A DNA stretch of 64,000 nucleotides from Methylophaga sp. UBA3192 (GCA_002363955.1 DEXE01000002.1:62001-126000); one strand, 5' to 3'; counted from the stretch's first letter, positions 26,343-35,717 are shown. Notes: generated by a model from the sequence alone, not told the origin. Program-made: numbers and translations.

Positions 26343-27015
26343 TGAGTTTAGTCTGATCCAGAAGATTATTATCTGGACATTGCCGGTTTTATTCGCCATC
26401 ACTTTACATGAGGTCGCTCACGGTTGGGCGGCATTAAAGCTGGGTGATAAAACAGCCCAGATGATGGGGCGATTAACACTCAATCCGATTAAGCACATCG
26501 ATCCATTAGGCACGATTCTGGTTCCTGCTTTATTACTGATGTTTACCGGCTTTATGTTTGGCTGGGCCAAACCGGTACCTGTTACTTTTCAAAATCTGCG
26601 AAATCCTAAAAAAGATATGGCTTGGGTCGCTCTGGCAGGGCCAGGTGCAAATTTAGTGATGGGTTTTTTCTGGGCGATGGTTGCCAAGATTGGTCTATTG
26701 CTGGCCGTGAATGATGTGCTTATTTCCGGGCCGATGATTTACATGGGGGTTGCCGGTGTATTAGTGAATGGTATGTTGATGTTATTGAATCTGCTGCCGT
26801 TACCCCCACTGGATGGTGGAAGGGTCTTGGTCAGTGTATTGCCACCTCACCTGGCCTGGCGGGTAGAAAAAGTTGAGCCTTACGGATTTTTTATCTTGCT
26901 GGCATTACTCTATTTTGGCATCGTTATGATGATTTTATGGCCTTTGATGCAGGCATATATGGGATTGCTGGCATTTATCTTTGATATGCCAATGCAAGTA
27001 TTTTTTATTCTGTAA
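26335..27015 (+). CDS. M50 family site-2-protease-like membrane peptidase
   Basis: A 226-residue intramembrane zinc protease relative (S2P/YwhC type). HEVAHGWAALKLGD near residue 20 supplies the two zinc histidines and catalytic glutamate, and NLLPLPPLDGGRV supplies the third ligand aspartate. About six hydrophobic helices are visible. The ATG overlaps the serS stop by 8 bases. In many gammaproteobacteria this gene precedes trpS, as here. Substrates are unknown. Confidence 0.9.
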   Translation: MGDEFSLIQKIIIWTLPVLFAITLHEVAHGWAALKLGDKTAQMMGRLTLNPIKHIDPLGTILVPALLLMFTGFMFGWAKPVPVTFQNLRNPKKDMAWVALAGPGANLVMGFFWAMVAKIGLLLAVNDVLISGPMIYMGVAGVLVNGMLMLLNLLPLPPLDGGRVLVSVLPPHLAWRVEKVEPYGFFILLALLYFGIVMMILWPLMQAYMGLLAFIFDMPMQVFFIL

Positions 27016-27050
27016 AACACTGAATTGAGCAAGCTCATCAGGAGATTATT

Positions 27051-28268
27051 TTGGACACGGTAGCGTATCAGTCACGTCGTATTGTTTCAGGCATGCGTCC
27101 GACAGGGCAGTTGCATTTGGGGCATTATCATGGCGTTCTGAAAAATTGGATTAAATTACAACACGAATTTGATTGTTTCTTTTTCGTTGCTGACTGGCAT
27201 GCTTTGACCACGCACTATGAAGATAGCCGGGTGATTGAAGACAGTGTCTGGGAAATGGTGATTGATTGGCTGGCGGCGGGTATTGAACCTTCTTCAGCTT
27301 CATTGTTTCTGCAATCACGTGTACCTGAACATGCTGAGCTGCATTTATTATTATCAATGATCACGCCTTTATCCTGGCTGGAACGTGTACCGACTTATAA
27401 AGATCAGCAGGAAAAACTCAAAGAAAAAGATCTGTCGACTTACGGCTTTTTGGGTTATCCATTACTGCAAAGCGCTGATATTCTGATTTATCGCGCCGGT
27501 CAGGTGCCGGTCGGTGAAGATCAGGTGGTTCATGTTGAGTTGACACGTGAAATTGCCCGTCGCTTTAATCATATCTACGGACGTGAAGCAGATTTTGAAG
27601 ATAAAGCCGAATCTGCCGTGAAAAAAATGGGTAAGAAAAATGCCAAGTTGTATAACAATTTGCGTAAAGCCTATCAAGAGCAGGGTGATACTGAAGCATT
27701 ACAGACGGCTCGTGAATTATTAAAAAATCAACAAAGTCTGGCGCTGGGTGATATGGAGCGTTTATTTGGCTTTCTGGAAGGCGGCGGTAAAGTGATCTTG
27801 CCAGAACCGAAAGCATTGTTGACCCCGGCTTCTAAAATGCCAGGTCTGGATGGGCAGAAGATGTCCAAATCCTATGGTAATACCATCTCATTGCGAGAGT
27901 CGGATCAGTCCGTTGCCGAAAAAATCAAACGTATGCCAACGGATCCCAACCGGGTACGCCGTACCGACCCCGGTGAACCGGATAAATGTCCGGTTTGGCA
28001 ATTACATGAAGTGTATTCTGATGAAGATCAGAAACAATGGGTTCAACAAGGTTGCCGCTCGGCTGGGATCGGCTGCCTGGATTGTAAAGGTCCACTTATT
28101 GATTCGGTAATCGCCGAACTTAAACCCATCCGCGAACGCGCGGATGATTTCAGCCGACATCCAGAAGATGTACGACGTATTATTGATGATGGCAGTGCTG
28201 CAGCAAGAGAAGTAGCTCAGGAAACATTGAGCGAAGTACGTGCAGCAATGGGTCTGGCTTATAAATAG
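27051..28268 (+). CDS. trpS: Tryptophanyl-tRNA synthetase
   Basis: Class I synthetase charging tRNA-Trp. The HIGH-like signature is HLGHYHG near residue 24 and the KMSKS loop is QKMSKSYGN near residue 275. At 405 residues it is longer than E. coli TrpRS (334), resembling the longer form in pseudomonads, with a cysteine-bearing segment GCRSAGIGCLDCK near the C-terminus. The start is TTG, justified by AGGAG at 27040-27044, 6 bases upstream. scpA and scpB, often found between trpS and rluB, are not here. Confidence 0.95.
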   Translation: MDTVAYQSRRIVSGMRPTGQLHLGHYHGVLKNWIKLQHEFDCFFFVADWHALTTHYEDSRVIEDSVWEMVIDWLAAGIEPSSASLFLQSRVPEHAELHLLLSMITPLSWLERVPTYKDQQEKLKEKDLSTYGFLGYPLLQSADILIYRAGQVPVGEDQVVHVELTREIARRFNHIYGREADFEDKAESAVKKMGKKNAKLYNNLRKAYQEQGDTEALQTARELLKNQQSLALGDMERLFGFLEGGGKVILPEPKALLTPASKMPGLDGQKMSKSYGNTISLRESDQSVAEKIKRMPTDPNRVRRTDPGEPDKCPVWQLHEVYSDEDQKQWVQQGCRSAGIGCLDCKGPLIDSVIAELKPIRERADDFSRHPEDVRRIIDDGSAAAREVAQETLSEVRAAMGLAYK

Positions 28269-28284
28269 CCGAAGGAAAAATATT

Positions 28285-29220
28285 ATGGCTGAAAGAATAC
28301 AAAAAGTACTGGCTCGTGCCGGATACGGCTCGCGCCGTTTGATTGAGAGTTGGATAAAAGACGGCAAGTTACAGGTCAATGGTGTGCCCGCCACTCTCGG
28401 CGATCAAATTTCTGAAAGGGATAGGGTAACGCTTGAAGGGCGACCTTTATCATCCAAGCGGATCTGGCAGCAATCAATGCCGCAGGTATTGCTGTATCAC
28501 AAACCGGTGGGTGAAGTCTGTACTCGCAGTGATCCGGAAGGTCGTAGAACTATTTACCAGTCCTTGCCTGTACCTGAAGAAGGTCGTTGGGTCAGTGTCG
28601 GTCGTCTTGATTTGAATACAAGTGGCTTGATTATCCTGACTACCGATGGTGAACTGGCTAATCAGTTAATGCATCCATCCAATGAGATGGATCGTGAATA
28701 TGCCGTTCGTGTATTAGGCGATGTTACCTCGGAAATGATGCAGACGTTACGTGATGGTGTTGAACTGGAAGATGGCAAAGCGCATTTTTCTGATATTCAG
28801 CCCGGCGGTGGCGAAGGGGCTAACAGCTGGTTTCATGTGGTGATTCAGGAAGGCCGTAATCGTGAAGTCAGACGGCTATGGGAAAGTCAGGGTGTTCAGG
28901 TAAGTCGTTTGGTTCGTTTACGTTATGGACCAGTGATTATGCCGAATAAACTTAAACCTGGTCGTTGGATGATGCTGGAAGGGAAAGAGCTGGAATATCT
29001 GTATGAAGAAGCGGGATTAAAATCCAAACCCGGCAAGAAGGGAGCACCAGCAGAAAAAATTGCGGATAAAAAAGAAGTTCCTGTCGATAAAGCGCCTAAA
29101 TCATCAAAGTGGCCTGATAAATCCGCAAAAGCGGCAACAAAGACCGCCCCCAGATCTGGTAAACGTGAAGCCCCAAAAACCAGAAAAGGGCCACGTATTC
29201 GTGGACGCAGTGAACATTAA
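28285..29220 (+). CDS. rluB: 23S rRNA pseudouridine synthase RluB
   Basis: Makes the pseudouridine at position 2605 of 23S rRNA. The 311-residue protein has an N-terminal S4 RNA-binding domain (RIQKVLARAGYGSRR), then the catalytic motif VGRLDLNTSGLIILTTDGEL with the active aspartate. The last 60 residues are a lysine-, alanine- and proline-rich tail, common in RluB. I start at the ATG after AAGGA; a further upstream in-frame start lies inside trpS. It ends tail-to-tail with the diguanylate cyclase gene, overlapping by 4 bases. Confidence 0.93.
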   Translation: MAERIQKVLARAGYGSRRLIESWIKDGKLQVNGVPATLGDQISERDRVTLEGRPLSSKRIWQQSMPQVLLYHKPVGEVCTRSDPEGRRTIYQSLPVPEEGRWVSVGRLDLNTSGLIILTTDGELANQLMHPSNEMDREYAVRVLGDVTSEMMQTLRDGVELEDGKAHFSDIQPGGGEGANSWFHVVIQEGRNREVRRLWESQGVQVSRLVRLRYGPVIMPNKLKPGRWMMLEGKELEYLYEEAGLKSKPGKKGAPAEKIADKKEVPVDKAPKSSKWPDKSAKAATKTAPRSGKREAPKTRKGPRIRGRSEH

Positions 29221-30149
29221 AGGCTCACACTGGCCGTAACTACCTGATTACGCCCGGCAAATTTTGCCTGATACAACGCTTCATCAGCTTTAAGAAATAA
29301 GCTGTCAGCTGATTCTCCTACACATAATTCAGCCAGACCAATACTGATAGTGATGGGAAATTGTTGTTCACTATCACTTTGATTTAAATCATTGATGGCG
29401 TGACGAAGTCGTTCTGCTGCCAGCAGAGCGGCTTCATGATGGCAATGACTGAGTACGATGGCAAATTCTTCACCACCAATACGAAACAATGCATCACTGC
29501 GTCTTAAGCTGGACAGTAATGTGTCAGCAACGCGGCATAAAGTCTCGTCACCGACCTGATGACCAAAGTTGTCATTTATCTGTTTAAAGTGATCGATATC
29601 TAAAACCAATAACGACAATGGCAGTTTTAACCTATGAGCCAGGTCAATTTCACGTTCAATGGTATTTTTATATGCTTGTCTGTTGGGAAGCTGGGTTAAC
29701 GTATCAGTCAGAGCAGCATCTAAAGCGCGGGTATAAAGCAGACTGTTTCTGAGTGGGTAAACCAGTTTGCACAATAAATCCTCAACCAGGTTAATTTCTG
29801 TACTGGAAAAACGATAAGCACGGCTTATAGTCAGTTGACCAAGATACTCATGGTCAATTTCCAGTTGATAATTGCATTTATGATGGCGTTTTGCGCCCAA
29901 TCTGAACTCAAATTTATTATCAGGATGCGTAAACTGCAGGCCACTGTGAGCGAGCAAAGGTTTGATCTGTTCATCAAACAGTCTGAGTAACTGTCTGGTA
30001 TCCAGGGATGTCTGTAAAATTAAAGGTAATTTAGCTAACGCATCATCGCGTTCAGCGGAAACCGGGCCTGCTTGTATAACCGAAACCGTATTCTGTTCCA
30101 GTCGACGCAAATTTGTGGTGTCTGATGGCAGTGAATGAATCATGTGCAC
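29217..30149 (-). CDS. Diguanylate cyclase (GGDEF)
   Basis: Makes cyclic di-GMP from two GTP. The C-terminal half is a GGDEF domain with an active GGEEF signature (residues 225-229) and an RxxD inhibitory site five residues before it (R216 to D219), so product feedback is expected. Residues 1-135 form a soluble N-terminal region without membrane helices; its fold is not one I recognise, but it may be a sensor (GAF-like size). The protein is 310 residues, cytoplasmic and not in an operon. Its input signal is unknown. Confidence 0.9.
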   Translation of the reverse strand: MHMIHSLPSDTTNLRRLEQNTVSVIQAGPVSAERDDALAKLPLILQTSLDTRQLLRLFDEQIKPLLAHSGLQFTHPDNKFEFRLGAKRHHKCNYQLEIDHEYLGQLTISRAYRFSSTEINLVEDLLCKLVYPLRNSLLYTRALDAALTDTLTQLPNRQAYKNTIEREIDLAHRLKLPLSLLVLDIDHFKQINDNFGHQVGDETLCRVADTLLSSLRRSDALFRIGGEEFAIVLSHCHHEAALLAAERLRHAINDLNQSDSEQQFPITISIGLAELCVGESADSLFLKADEALYQAKFAGRNQVVTASVSL

Positions 30150-30232
30150 GCTCGTAAATAAGATAATTTACAATAACCATGCTAAATATGTGCCATGGTT
30201 TAAATTACTAATATTTACATGGTGTTATGTAG

Positions 30233-30994
30233 TTAAGCCAAAACTTTGACGGGTAATTCCATCTGCGCATTCAAACATTGACCATGTAAATGGCCGCTTT
30301 GTGCGCTGGCAAGATAGAGATAGGCCGGAATGACGGCGGTGGGTTCCGGCAAGTGCTGTGGATCAGCTGCTGGGTAAACCCGGGCATGCAGTTTGGTTTT
30401 TACCTGACCGGGGTCAATACAATTCACCCGGACTTTAGCGGCAGCTTCAGTTTCCAGTGATAATTGGTGGCAGAAACACTCTAAGGCGGCTTTACTCAAG
30501 CCATAGGCGCCACGATAGGCCTTATCATGTTGGCTGTCAGTGGTGAAAATAATAAAGCTTTGCTCAGCCGTTTCCTGCAACAATGGAAGACATGAATGAG
30601 TCAGTAAGAAAGCTGCCGTCAGGTTAACCTGCAGGGTTTCCGTCCATTGTTTAATATCCTGATTGGCTATGGGGGCTAACTGTCCAACATCCGCTGCACA
30701 ATGAACTAAACCATCAAGGCGGCCAAAGGTTTCTTTGATGGTGTGAGCGAGTTGTTGGTAATTCTCTGCATTTGCCCCTTTAAAATCGATGGGAAATATA
30801 GCGGGTTCAATGCCACTTTCCTGCAGAATAAGATCGTAAAGCTTTTCCAACTGGGAAATATGTTTGTCGAGCAGAATGATCGTTGCGCCATGCCGAGCGT
30901 AAGCCAGTGCGACTTCGCTACCGATGCCACCTAGGGCACCGGTAACAAGCACAACCTGCCCGCTGAGTATGGACTGCTCAGCTTGGGATAACAT
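30233..30994 (-). CDS. Short-chain dehydrogenase/reductase (YciK-like)
   Basis: A 253-residue NAD(P)-dependent oxidoreductase. The Rossmann loop TGALGGIG (18-25) and the catalytic pair in YGLSKAALE (YxxxK) are intact, and an upstream TTDSQ supplies the serine position. The sequence and length resemble E. coli YciK, whose substrate is not settled. It is 8 bases downstream of a small lipoprotein gene in the same direction. Confidence 0.85.
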   Translation of the reverse strand: MLSQAEQSILSGQVVLVTGALGGIGSEVALAYARHGATIILLDKHISQLEKLYDLILQESGIEPAIFPIDFKGANAENYQQLAHTIKETFGRLDGLVHCAADVGQLAPIANQDIKQWTETLQVNLTAAFLLTHSCLPLLQETAEQSFIIFTTDSQHDKAYRGAYGLSKAALECFCHQLSLETEAAAKVRVNCIDPGQVKTKLHARVYPAADPQHLPEPTAVIPAYLYLASAQSGHLHGQCLNAQMELPVKVLA

Positions 30995-31002
30995 GGCGAA
31001 TT

Positions 31003-31368
31003 TTATTCAGATTTAGGAACGATACGGCCGTAAGTGACTTTGCCATCTAATAATTGGGCAATAATCAATGCGTCATCATTATGCCATTCCAGAGTTTCCA
31101 TATTCATTTGATCAAGCGTTCTTTCTTGAGCAATATCAGGCTCGCCGTAAGTCGAGATAAGCTCATTTCTGGTCATACCGGCCTGGATGCCGTTTTCATT
31201 TTCTTCGGTTACTGCTTCAGCAGCTTCCGGTGCAGATTCTACTGTTGCAGGAGCTGATGTCTCTGTTTCACTGCTATCGGTGACAGCGTTGTCGCTTTCA
31301 TTGCTACAGGCGATCAGGGCCAGACTCAAAAAAAGACCGGTAAAAATTAAACGCATACGATTTAACAT
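31003..31368 (-). CDS. Small lipoprotein with SmpA/OmlA-like C-terminus
   Basis: A 121-residue predicted lipoprotein with lipobox LIACS and the cysteine near residue 21. A linker rich in Glu, Ala, Ser and Thr follows. The last 60 residues (GIQAGMTRNELISTYGEPD and on) resemble the short beta-rich domains of SmpA/OmlA-type or DUF3192-type envelope proteins, where the GMT..E....GEP pattern recurs. Function unknown. It leads the small SDR operon. Confidence 0.75.
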   Translation of the reverse strand: MLNRMRLIFTGLFLSLALIACSNESDNAVTDSSETETSAPATVESAPEAAEAVTEENENGIQAGMTRNELISTYGEPDIAQERTLDQMNMETLEWHNDDALIIAQLLDGKVTYGRIVPKSE

Positions 31369-31441
31369 GGCATCCCCTCTTTAGGTTTAAATGAACTAAT
31401 GGGCGAGTATAACAAGCAATTACGACTATATCGACAGGTTG

Positions 31442-32725
31442 TTAGGGTAAATTTCCCACTAAAATATTTTCTGCCGCTCGATAACCATTCATTACAGCAC
31501 TTTCCAATGTAGCAGGATAAGCGTTTTCTGCATAATCTCCAGCTATCCAGAGCCCATTTATTATGGTTTTACAGCTAGGTCTCTGGCTGTTATCAACCAC
31601 CCCGCAACTGAAAGTGGCTCGTTTTTCCCGGATTACATGTGTTGCCAGATAATGATGGGGAAGTTCAGGCAAAATTCCTGTTAAATCAGTGATAACCTGT
31701 TCAATGAGCTGTAGTTTTGTTAGCAATTCATGCTCTCCTGGCCCACTGATAACGACTGCAATCAGGCCGGGGGATTGATCTGAGCGGTCAAAGATCCATT
31801 GAGATAAGCTATTACTCAAACCGATGATAGGGGCTTTTAATCTAAATTGCGCCGAATACTGCAGATACACCGTGGTTATCGGATATTCAGTAACTTTCGG
31901 TAAGTTAAGCTGCTTACCTAAAAGTTTATGCAGAATACGGGGTGACACCGCGACAATGATATTTTCTGTGTTAATAAATTCATCTTTACTGGTGATTACA
32001 CCAGTGACTTTTCCAGCATCAATTACGATTTTCTCAATACGGGACTGCAATCGCACTTCACCGCCCTGGTTGAGAATAAATTTGTTGCATGGTTCTGGAA
32101 GTAGCTTGCCGAGGGGTTTGTTAGGGATTAGCAAATCGGCAGATTGCCTGTCTGCAGCAAGGCTATCCTTCAAAGTGGCAGCAAAAACACTGGCTGACGC
32201 CTGACTTATTGGAGTGTTCATAATCGCCAGACACAACGGGACCCATAATTGCGAGATGATGCGTGACGATTGGTTTGTCTGTCTGCACCATTGTTCTACT
32301 GTAAGGTGTGGTGAAACGGATGATGAATTTATCTGTCTGGCAATTCGCAAAAAGCTCATTAAGCCTTGCCAACCGAGACTGCTATATAACTTTGGCAATA
32401 TTGCAATTGGCCAAGGTAATAACCTCGTGGTGGATAAATGGAGTGGAGAAAAGTAAGGATCAAGGATTTGCAGATCTAATGACTTGCGCTGAAACACGCT
32501 GTTTTCTTCTATGCCAACCCGATGAAGCAGATCCAGCATATGTCGGTATGCACCAATCATCAAATGTTGGCCATTATCAATGTCAATATCTTGCCATCTG
32601 ACCGTTCGTGCCCGTCCGCCAAGTTGTTTTGCTGCTTCAAAAACTATGGGGTTTTGGCCTTTTTCAGCTAAGCGAACTGCCGCAGCAAGGCCGCTCCAGC
32701 CACCTCCAATAATAACGGTTTGCAT
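31442..32725 (-). CDS. hpnE: Hydroxysqualene dehydroxylase HpnE (amine-oxidase fold)
   Basis: FAD enzyme that reduces hydroxysqualene to squalene, the last step of the HpnC-HpnD-HpnE route. The 427-residue protein starts with the dinucleotide-binding motif IIGGGWSGLAAA and ends in WIAGDYAENAYPATLESAVMNG, typical of HpnE. A GTG 11 codons upstream would extend it over the hpnD end; the ATG lying one base after the hpnD stop fits the family better. It is co-directional with hpnD. The alternative of a carotenoid desaturase is less likely because of the partner gene. Confidence 0.85.
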   Translation of the reverse strand: MQTVIIGGGWSGLAAAVRLAEKGQNPIVFEAAKQLGGRARTVRWQDIDIDNGQHLMIGAYRHMLDLLHRVGIEENSVFQRKSLDLQILDPYFSPLHLSTTRLLPWPIAILPKLYSSLGWQGLMSFLRIARQINSSSVSPHLTVEQWCRQTNQSSRIISQLWVPLCLAIMNTPISQASASVFAATLKDSLAADRQSADLLIPNKPLGKLLPEPCNKFILNQGGEVRLQSRIEKIVIDAGKVTGVITSKDEFINTENIIVAVSPRILHKLLGKQLNLPKVTEYPITTVYLQYSAQFRLKAPIIGLSNSLSQWIFDRSDQSPGLIAVVISGPGEHELLTKLQLIEQVITDLTGILPELPHHYLATHVIREKRATFSCGVVDNSQRPSCKTIINGLWIAGDYAENAYPATLESAVMNGYRAAENILVGNLP

Positions 32726-32726
32726 A

Positions 32727-33584
32727 TTAGCGATGGCTTTTGATGCGCTTTTTTTCACGACGCAGGGTTCGCCAGGCCAGCCACAATTTACGGATTGGAG
32801 TAAGCGATATTCGCTGCTTCATTACCGGGAAATTATCGTGGGCAATTTCGTGCAAAGTAGTCCGGTAAATTTCAGCCATAATCAGTGCAGTACATTGATT
32901 ATGTCGATCCTGTTCAGGCAACAGTTGCATGGCTTCCTGATAAAACTGCTCAGCTCGCTGTGTCTGGAATTTAAGTAGCTCCGTCAACGCTTCGGTTTGT
33001 TTTAAAGCCAGAACACTTTGTTCAGTGACACCAAACTGTTGCATCTCATCCAATGGCAGATAAATCCGTCCCCGCTCTGCATCTTCACGAACATCGCGAA
33101 TTATGTTGGTCAGTTGAAAGGCGAGGCCGAGTTTCTCAGCAAACTTTAAGGTTTTTCGGTCAGAAAAACCGAAGATTTGTGCGGAAAGTAAGCCCACCAC
33201 ACTGGCAACGCGATGACAGTACAAGGCCAGATTTTTATATGCTGGATATCGATGCTGGGTTAAATCCATTTCCATACCATCAATAATTTCGTGAAAATAT
33301 TCTTCATGCAGATCAAAGTCGTGCAAAGTTTCTGCTAATGCTTTGCCAACCGGATGCGTCGCTTGCCCAGCAAATGTCCGGGAGATTTCCTGACGCCACC
33401 AAGCCAGTGTCTGTGCAGCCACAAGTGGATCACTTATTTCATCAACGGCATCATCAACCTCACGGCAAAAAGCATATAAGGCCATGATAGCCTCACGTTT
33501 TTTGACAGGTAAAAAAAGGAAACTGTAGTAGAAACTTGAACCGCTTTTCGCCGCTTTATCCCGGCAATATTGCTGCGGTGTCAT
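32727..33584 (-). CDS. hpnD: Presqualene diphosphate synthase HpnD
   Basis: Condenses two farnesyl diphosphates to presqualene diphosphate. The 285-residue protein has both aspartate-rich Mg sites of the squalene/phytoene synthase family: DDAVDE (44-49) and RDVREDAERGRIYLP. The N-terminal SGSSFYYSFLFLPVKKREAI matches HpnD-type enzymes. hpnC, which usually accompanies D and E, is not in the window. Its start overlaps the ferredoxin stop (ATGA). Together with hpnE and ispB it makes an isoprenoid group. Confidence 0.88.
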   Translation of the reverse strand: MTPQQYCRDKAAKSGSSFYYSFLFLPVKKREAIMALYAFCREVDDAVDEISDPLVAAQTLAWWRQEISRTFAGQATHPVGKALAETLHDFDLHEEYFHEIIDGMEMDLTQHRYPAYKNLALYCHRVASVVGLLSAQIFGFSDRKTLKFAEKLGLAFQLTNIIRDVREDAERGRIYLPLDEMQQFGVTEQSVLALKQTEALTELLKFQTQRAEQFYQEAMQLLPEQDRHNQCTALIMAEIYRTTLHEIAHDNFPVMKQRISLTPIRKLWLAWRTLRREKKRIKSHR

Positions 33585-33883
33585 TTTAATAAACGCTCGA
33601 CAATTTTGCCGTTGACCAGATGGGTGTCGATGATTTCATCAATATCGGCTTTGTCATGGTATTGATACCAGACACCTTCAGGATAAATAACCATAATTGG
33701 TCCCAATTTACAGCGGTTAAGACAACCGGAATTATTGACCCGGACTTTTTTTAATTTGAGGTCTTTCACCCGCTGTTTGGCATAGTCACGTAGTGACTGC
33801 GCGCCGTGTTCCTCACAGTAATCAGAGCTATCATCACGCTGATGTGTGCAAATGAACATATGATATTTGTATATTTCAGCCAT
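33581..33883 (-). CDS. Thioredoxin-like [2Fe-2S] ferredoxin
   Basis: A 100-residue thioredoxin-fold ferredoxin. The four cluster cysteines are C12, C23, C54 and C58, spaced as in this family (CTHQRDDSSDYC, then CLNRC). It carries single electrons in the cytoplasm. The gene is translationally coupled to hpnD, suggesting it may feed electrons to a step of squalene or isoprenoid formation. The link rests on position only. Confidence 0.88.
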   Translation of the reverse strand: MAEIYKYHMFICTHQRDDSSDYCEEHGAQSLRDYAKQRVKDLKLKKVRVNNSGCLNRCKLGPIMVIYPEGVWYQYHDKADIDEIIDTHLVNGKIVERLLK

Positions 33884-33953
33884 AGTGTCGATTCAGCTTA
33901 ACGAAGCCGGAATAAATATGTAAAAGCGGAAGTCGTGTCGTCATTTATCCCCA

Positions 33954-34922
33954 TTAAAAATGTCGTGAAACAGCGAAATCAGCCAGCCCAATCAAGGCGG
34001 ATTTGTACTCTGAGTCGGGAATAATGATGAGCTTGTCTTTTGCCTGCTCCGCCTCATTGAGAGCGGCTGAAGCGGTATAATCAATAGCGCCAGTGATGTG
34101 GATAATTTCAATAATGTCCTCAATTTTATCGCGTTGGCCTTGTTCGATTGCTTCTCGAATAATGGCTGACTGTTCGACGGTACCATTTTGCATGGCATAG
34201 ATCAGCGGTAAAGTCGGTTTGCCTTCAGCCAGATCATCACCAATATTTTTACCGATAGTTTCACTGGATGCACTGTAATCGAGTAAATCATCTACCAGCT
34301 GAAAAGCGCTGCCAAGGTGCATGGCGTAATTAGCCAAAGCCATTTCAATCTCGTCGGAGGCATTACTGATGAGAGCGCCCAGCTGACCGGCTGCTTCAAA
34401 TAATTTGGCTGTTTTATGATGAATGACTTGCAGATAGCGTTCTTCAGTCGTATCGGCATCATGTACATTCAACAGTTGCAATACTTCACCTTCCGCAATG
34501 ACGTTTGTGGTGTGGGAAAGGATTTGCATCAAACGCATCGAATCAAGTTCCACCATCATTTCAAACGCACGGGTATAGAGAAAGTCACCGACCAATACAC
34601 TGGCTTCATTTCCCCAGACACTGTTCGCTGTTTCCTGACCACGCCGCATAGTGGAATTATCAACTACATCATCATGCAGCAAGGTTGCAGTGTGAATAAA
34701 TTCGATAATAGTCGCAAGATTGATATGCGCAGAAGCCTGATGATTACAGGCTCGGGCGCTGAGCAGAGCAATAGCGGGACGCAAGCGTTTTCCACCACTA
34801 TTAATAATGTAATGTCCAAGCTGGTTTATTAATACAACCTCAGATTGCAGCCGATGTTGTATCATTGCGTCAACTGCATCCATATCCTGCTGGATAAGTG
34901 CGTAAATGGATTGTATATCCAC
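33954..34922 (-). CDS. ispB: Octaprenyl diphosphate synthase
   Basis: Elongates farnesyl diphosphate to the C40 side chain of ubiquinone. The 322-residue protein has the first aspartate-rich motif LLHDDVVDNSTMRRG and the second LVDDLLDYS, with long-chain trans-prenyltransferase features before the first. It is divergent from rplU, the usual arrangement in gammaproteobacteria. The 70-base gap to the ferredoxin gene leaves a separate promoter possible for the downstream genes. Confidence 0.94.
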   Translation of the reverse strand: MDIQSIYALIQQDMDAVDAMIQHRLQSEVVLINQLGHYIINSGGKRLRPAIALLSARACNHQASAHINLATIIEFIHTATLLHDDVVDNSTMRRGQETANSVWGNEASVLVGDFLYTRAFEMMVELDSMRLMQILSHTTNVIAEGEVLQLLNVHDADTTEERYLQVIHHKTAKLFEAAGQLGALISNASDEIEMALANYAMHLGSAFQLVDDLLDYSASSETIGKNIGDDLAEGKPTLPLIYAMQNGTVEQSAIIREAIEQGQRDKIEDIIEIIHITGAIDYTASAALNEAEQAKDKLIIIPDSEYKSALIGLADFAVSRHF

Positions 34923-35005
34923 GGGGCGTTTGTCTGCCTGTCTAGATTAATTGAACGCGTACTTTCTCATGGGTCACGGTGATTCGCAAATAATTCAATT
35001 TGCAT

Positions 35006-35034
35006 TTGATCTGTATGTAGAAAGCAGTTAAAAT
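35006..35034 (+). promoter_or_regulatory. Candidate sigma-70 promoter of rplU-rpmA
   Basis: TTGATC (-35) and TAAAAT (-10) are exactly 17 bases apart, about 55 bases before the rplU ATG. The intervening leader could host autoregulatory structure of the L21 type, but I see no clear fold. Confidence 0.6.
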
Positions 35035-35088
35035 TCTCGGTCTTTTGTTGGGTTACCCACAATAACATTTATTTTTTTGGAGAAAGCG

Positions 35089-35400
35089 ATGTACGCTATT
35101 GTCGCGACTGGTGGTAAGCAGTACCGAGTTAAAGAGGGCGAAAAGCTCCGTATTGAAAAACTATCCGCAGAAGCCGGAGATACGGTTGAGCTGGATAAAG
35201 TTCTGTTGGTAGGTGAAGGCGATGACATTAAAGTTGGCGCTCCTTACCTGGAAGGCGCCAAAGTCACTGCAACTGTGTCAGCCAATGGCCGTGGTGATAA
35301 AGTCAAAATCATCAAATTTCGTCGTCGTAAGCACCATCGGAAACAGATGGGGCATCGCCAATCTTATACAGAAATCGAAATCACTGGCATCAGCGCCTAA
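35089..35400 (+). CDS. rplU: 50S ribosomal protein L21
   Basis: Binds 23S rRNA together with L20. The 103-residue protein starts MYAIVATGGKQYRV, the family signature, and ends with the basic block FRRRKHHRKQMGHRQSYT. A TTG four codons upstream is possible, but the ATG after GGAGAAAG fits all L21 proteins. rpmA follows after 27 bases. Confidence 0.97.
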   Translation: MYAIVATGGKQYRVKEGEKLRIEKLSAEAGDTVELDKVLLVGEGDDIKVGAPYLEGAKVTATVSANGRGDKVKIIKFRRRKHHRKQMGHRQSYTEIEITGISA

Positions 35401-35427
35401 GATTGACAAATTTAAAGAGGATTTAAC

Positions 35428-35685
35428 ATGGCTCATAAGAAAGCTGGCGGTAGTACCCGCAACGGTCGCGATTCCGAGTCGAAACGCCTTGGTGTTAAAC
35501 GCTTCGGTGGAGAAGCAGTATTAGGCGGTAACATTCTGGTTCGTCAACGCGGCACCCGTTACCATGCAGGTCGTAATGTTGGTATCGGTAGAGACCACAC
35601 CTTATTCGCGACAGCCAATGGTAAAGTGGTATTCGAAACCAAAGGTGCGAACAATCGCATGTTTGTCAGCGTTATCGCTGAATAA
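35428..35685 (+). CDS. rpmA: 50S ribosomal protein L27
   Basis: An 85-residue ribosomal protein whose N-terminus (MAHKKAGGSTRNGRDS) reaches the peptidyl-transferase centre. The signature GGNILVRQRGTRYHAG is intact. No N-terminal extension of the Firmicutes type exists, so no processing is expected. A terminator follows, leaving partial read-through into cgtA. Confidence 0.98.
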   Translation: MAHKKAGGSTRNGRDSESKRLGVKRFGGEAVLGGNILVRQRGTRYHAGRNVGIGRDHTLFATANGKVVFETKGANNRMFVSVIAE

Positions 35686-35717
35686 AGATTTTGTTAGCCC
35701 GTTGGGGCAAACAGCTG

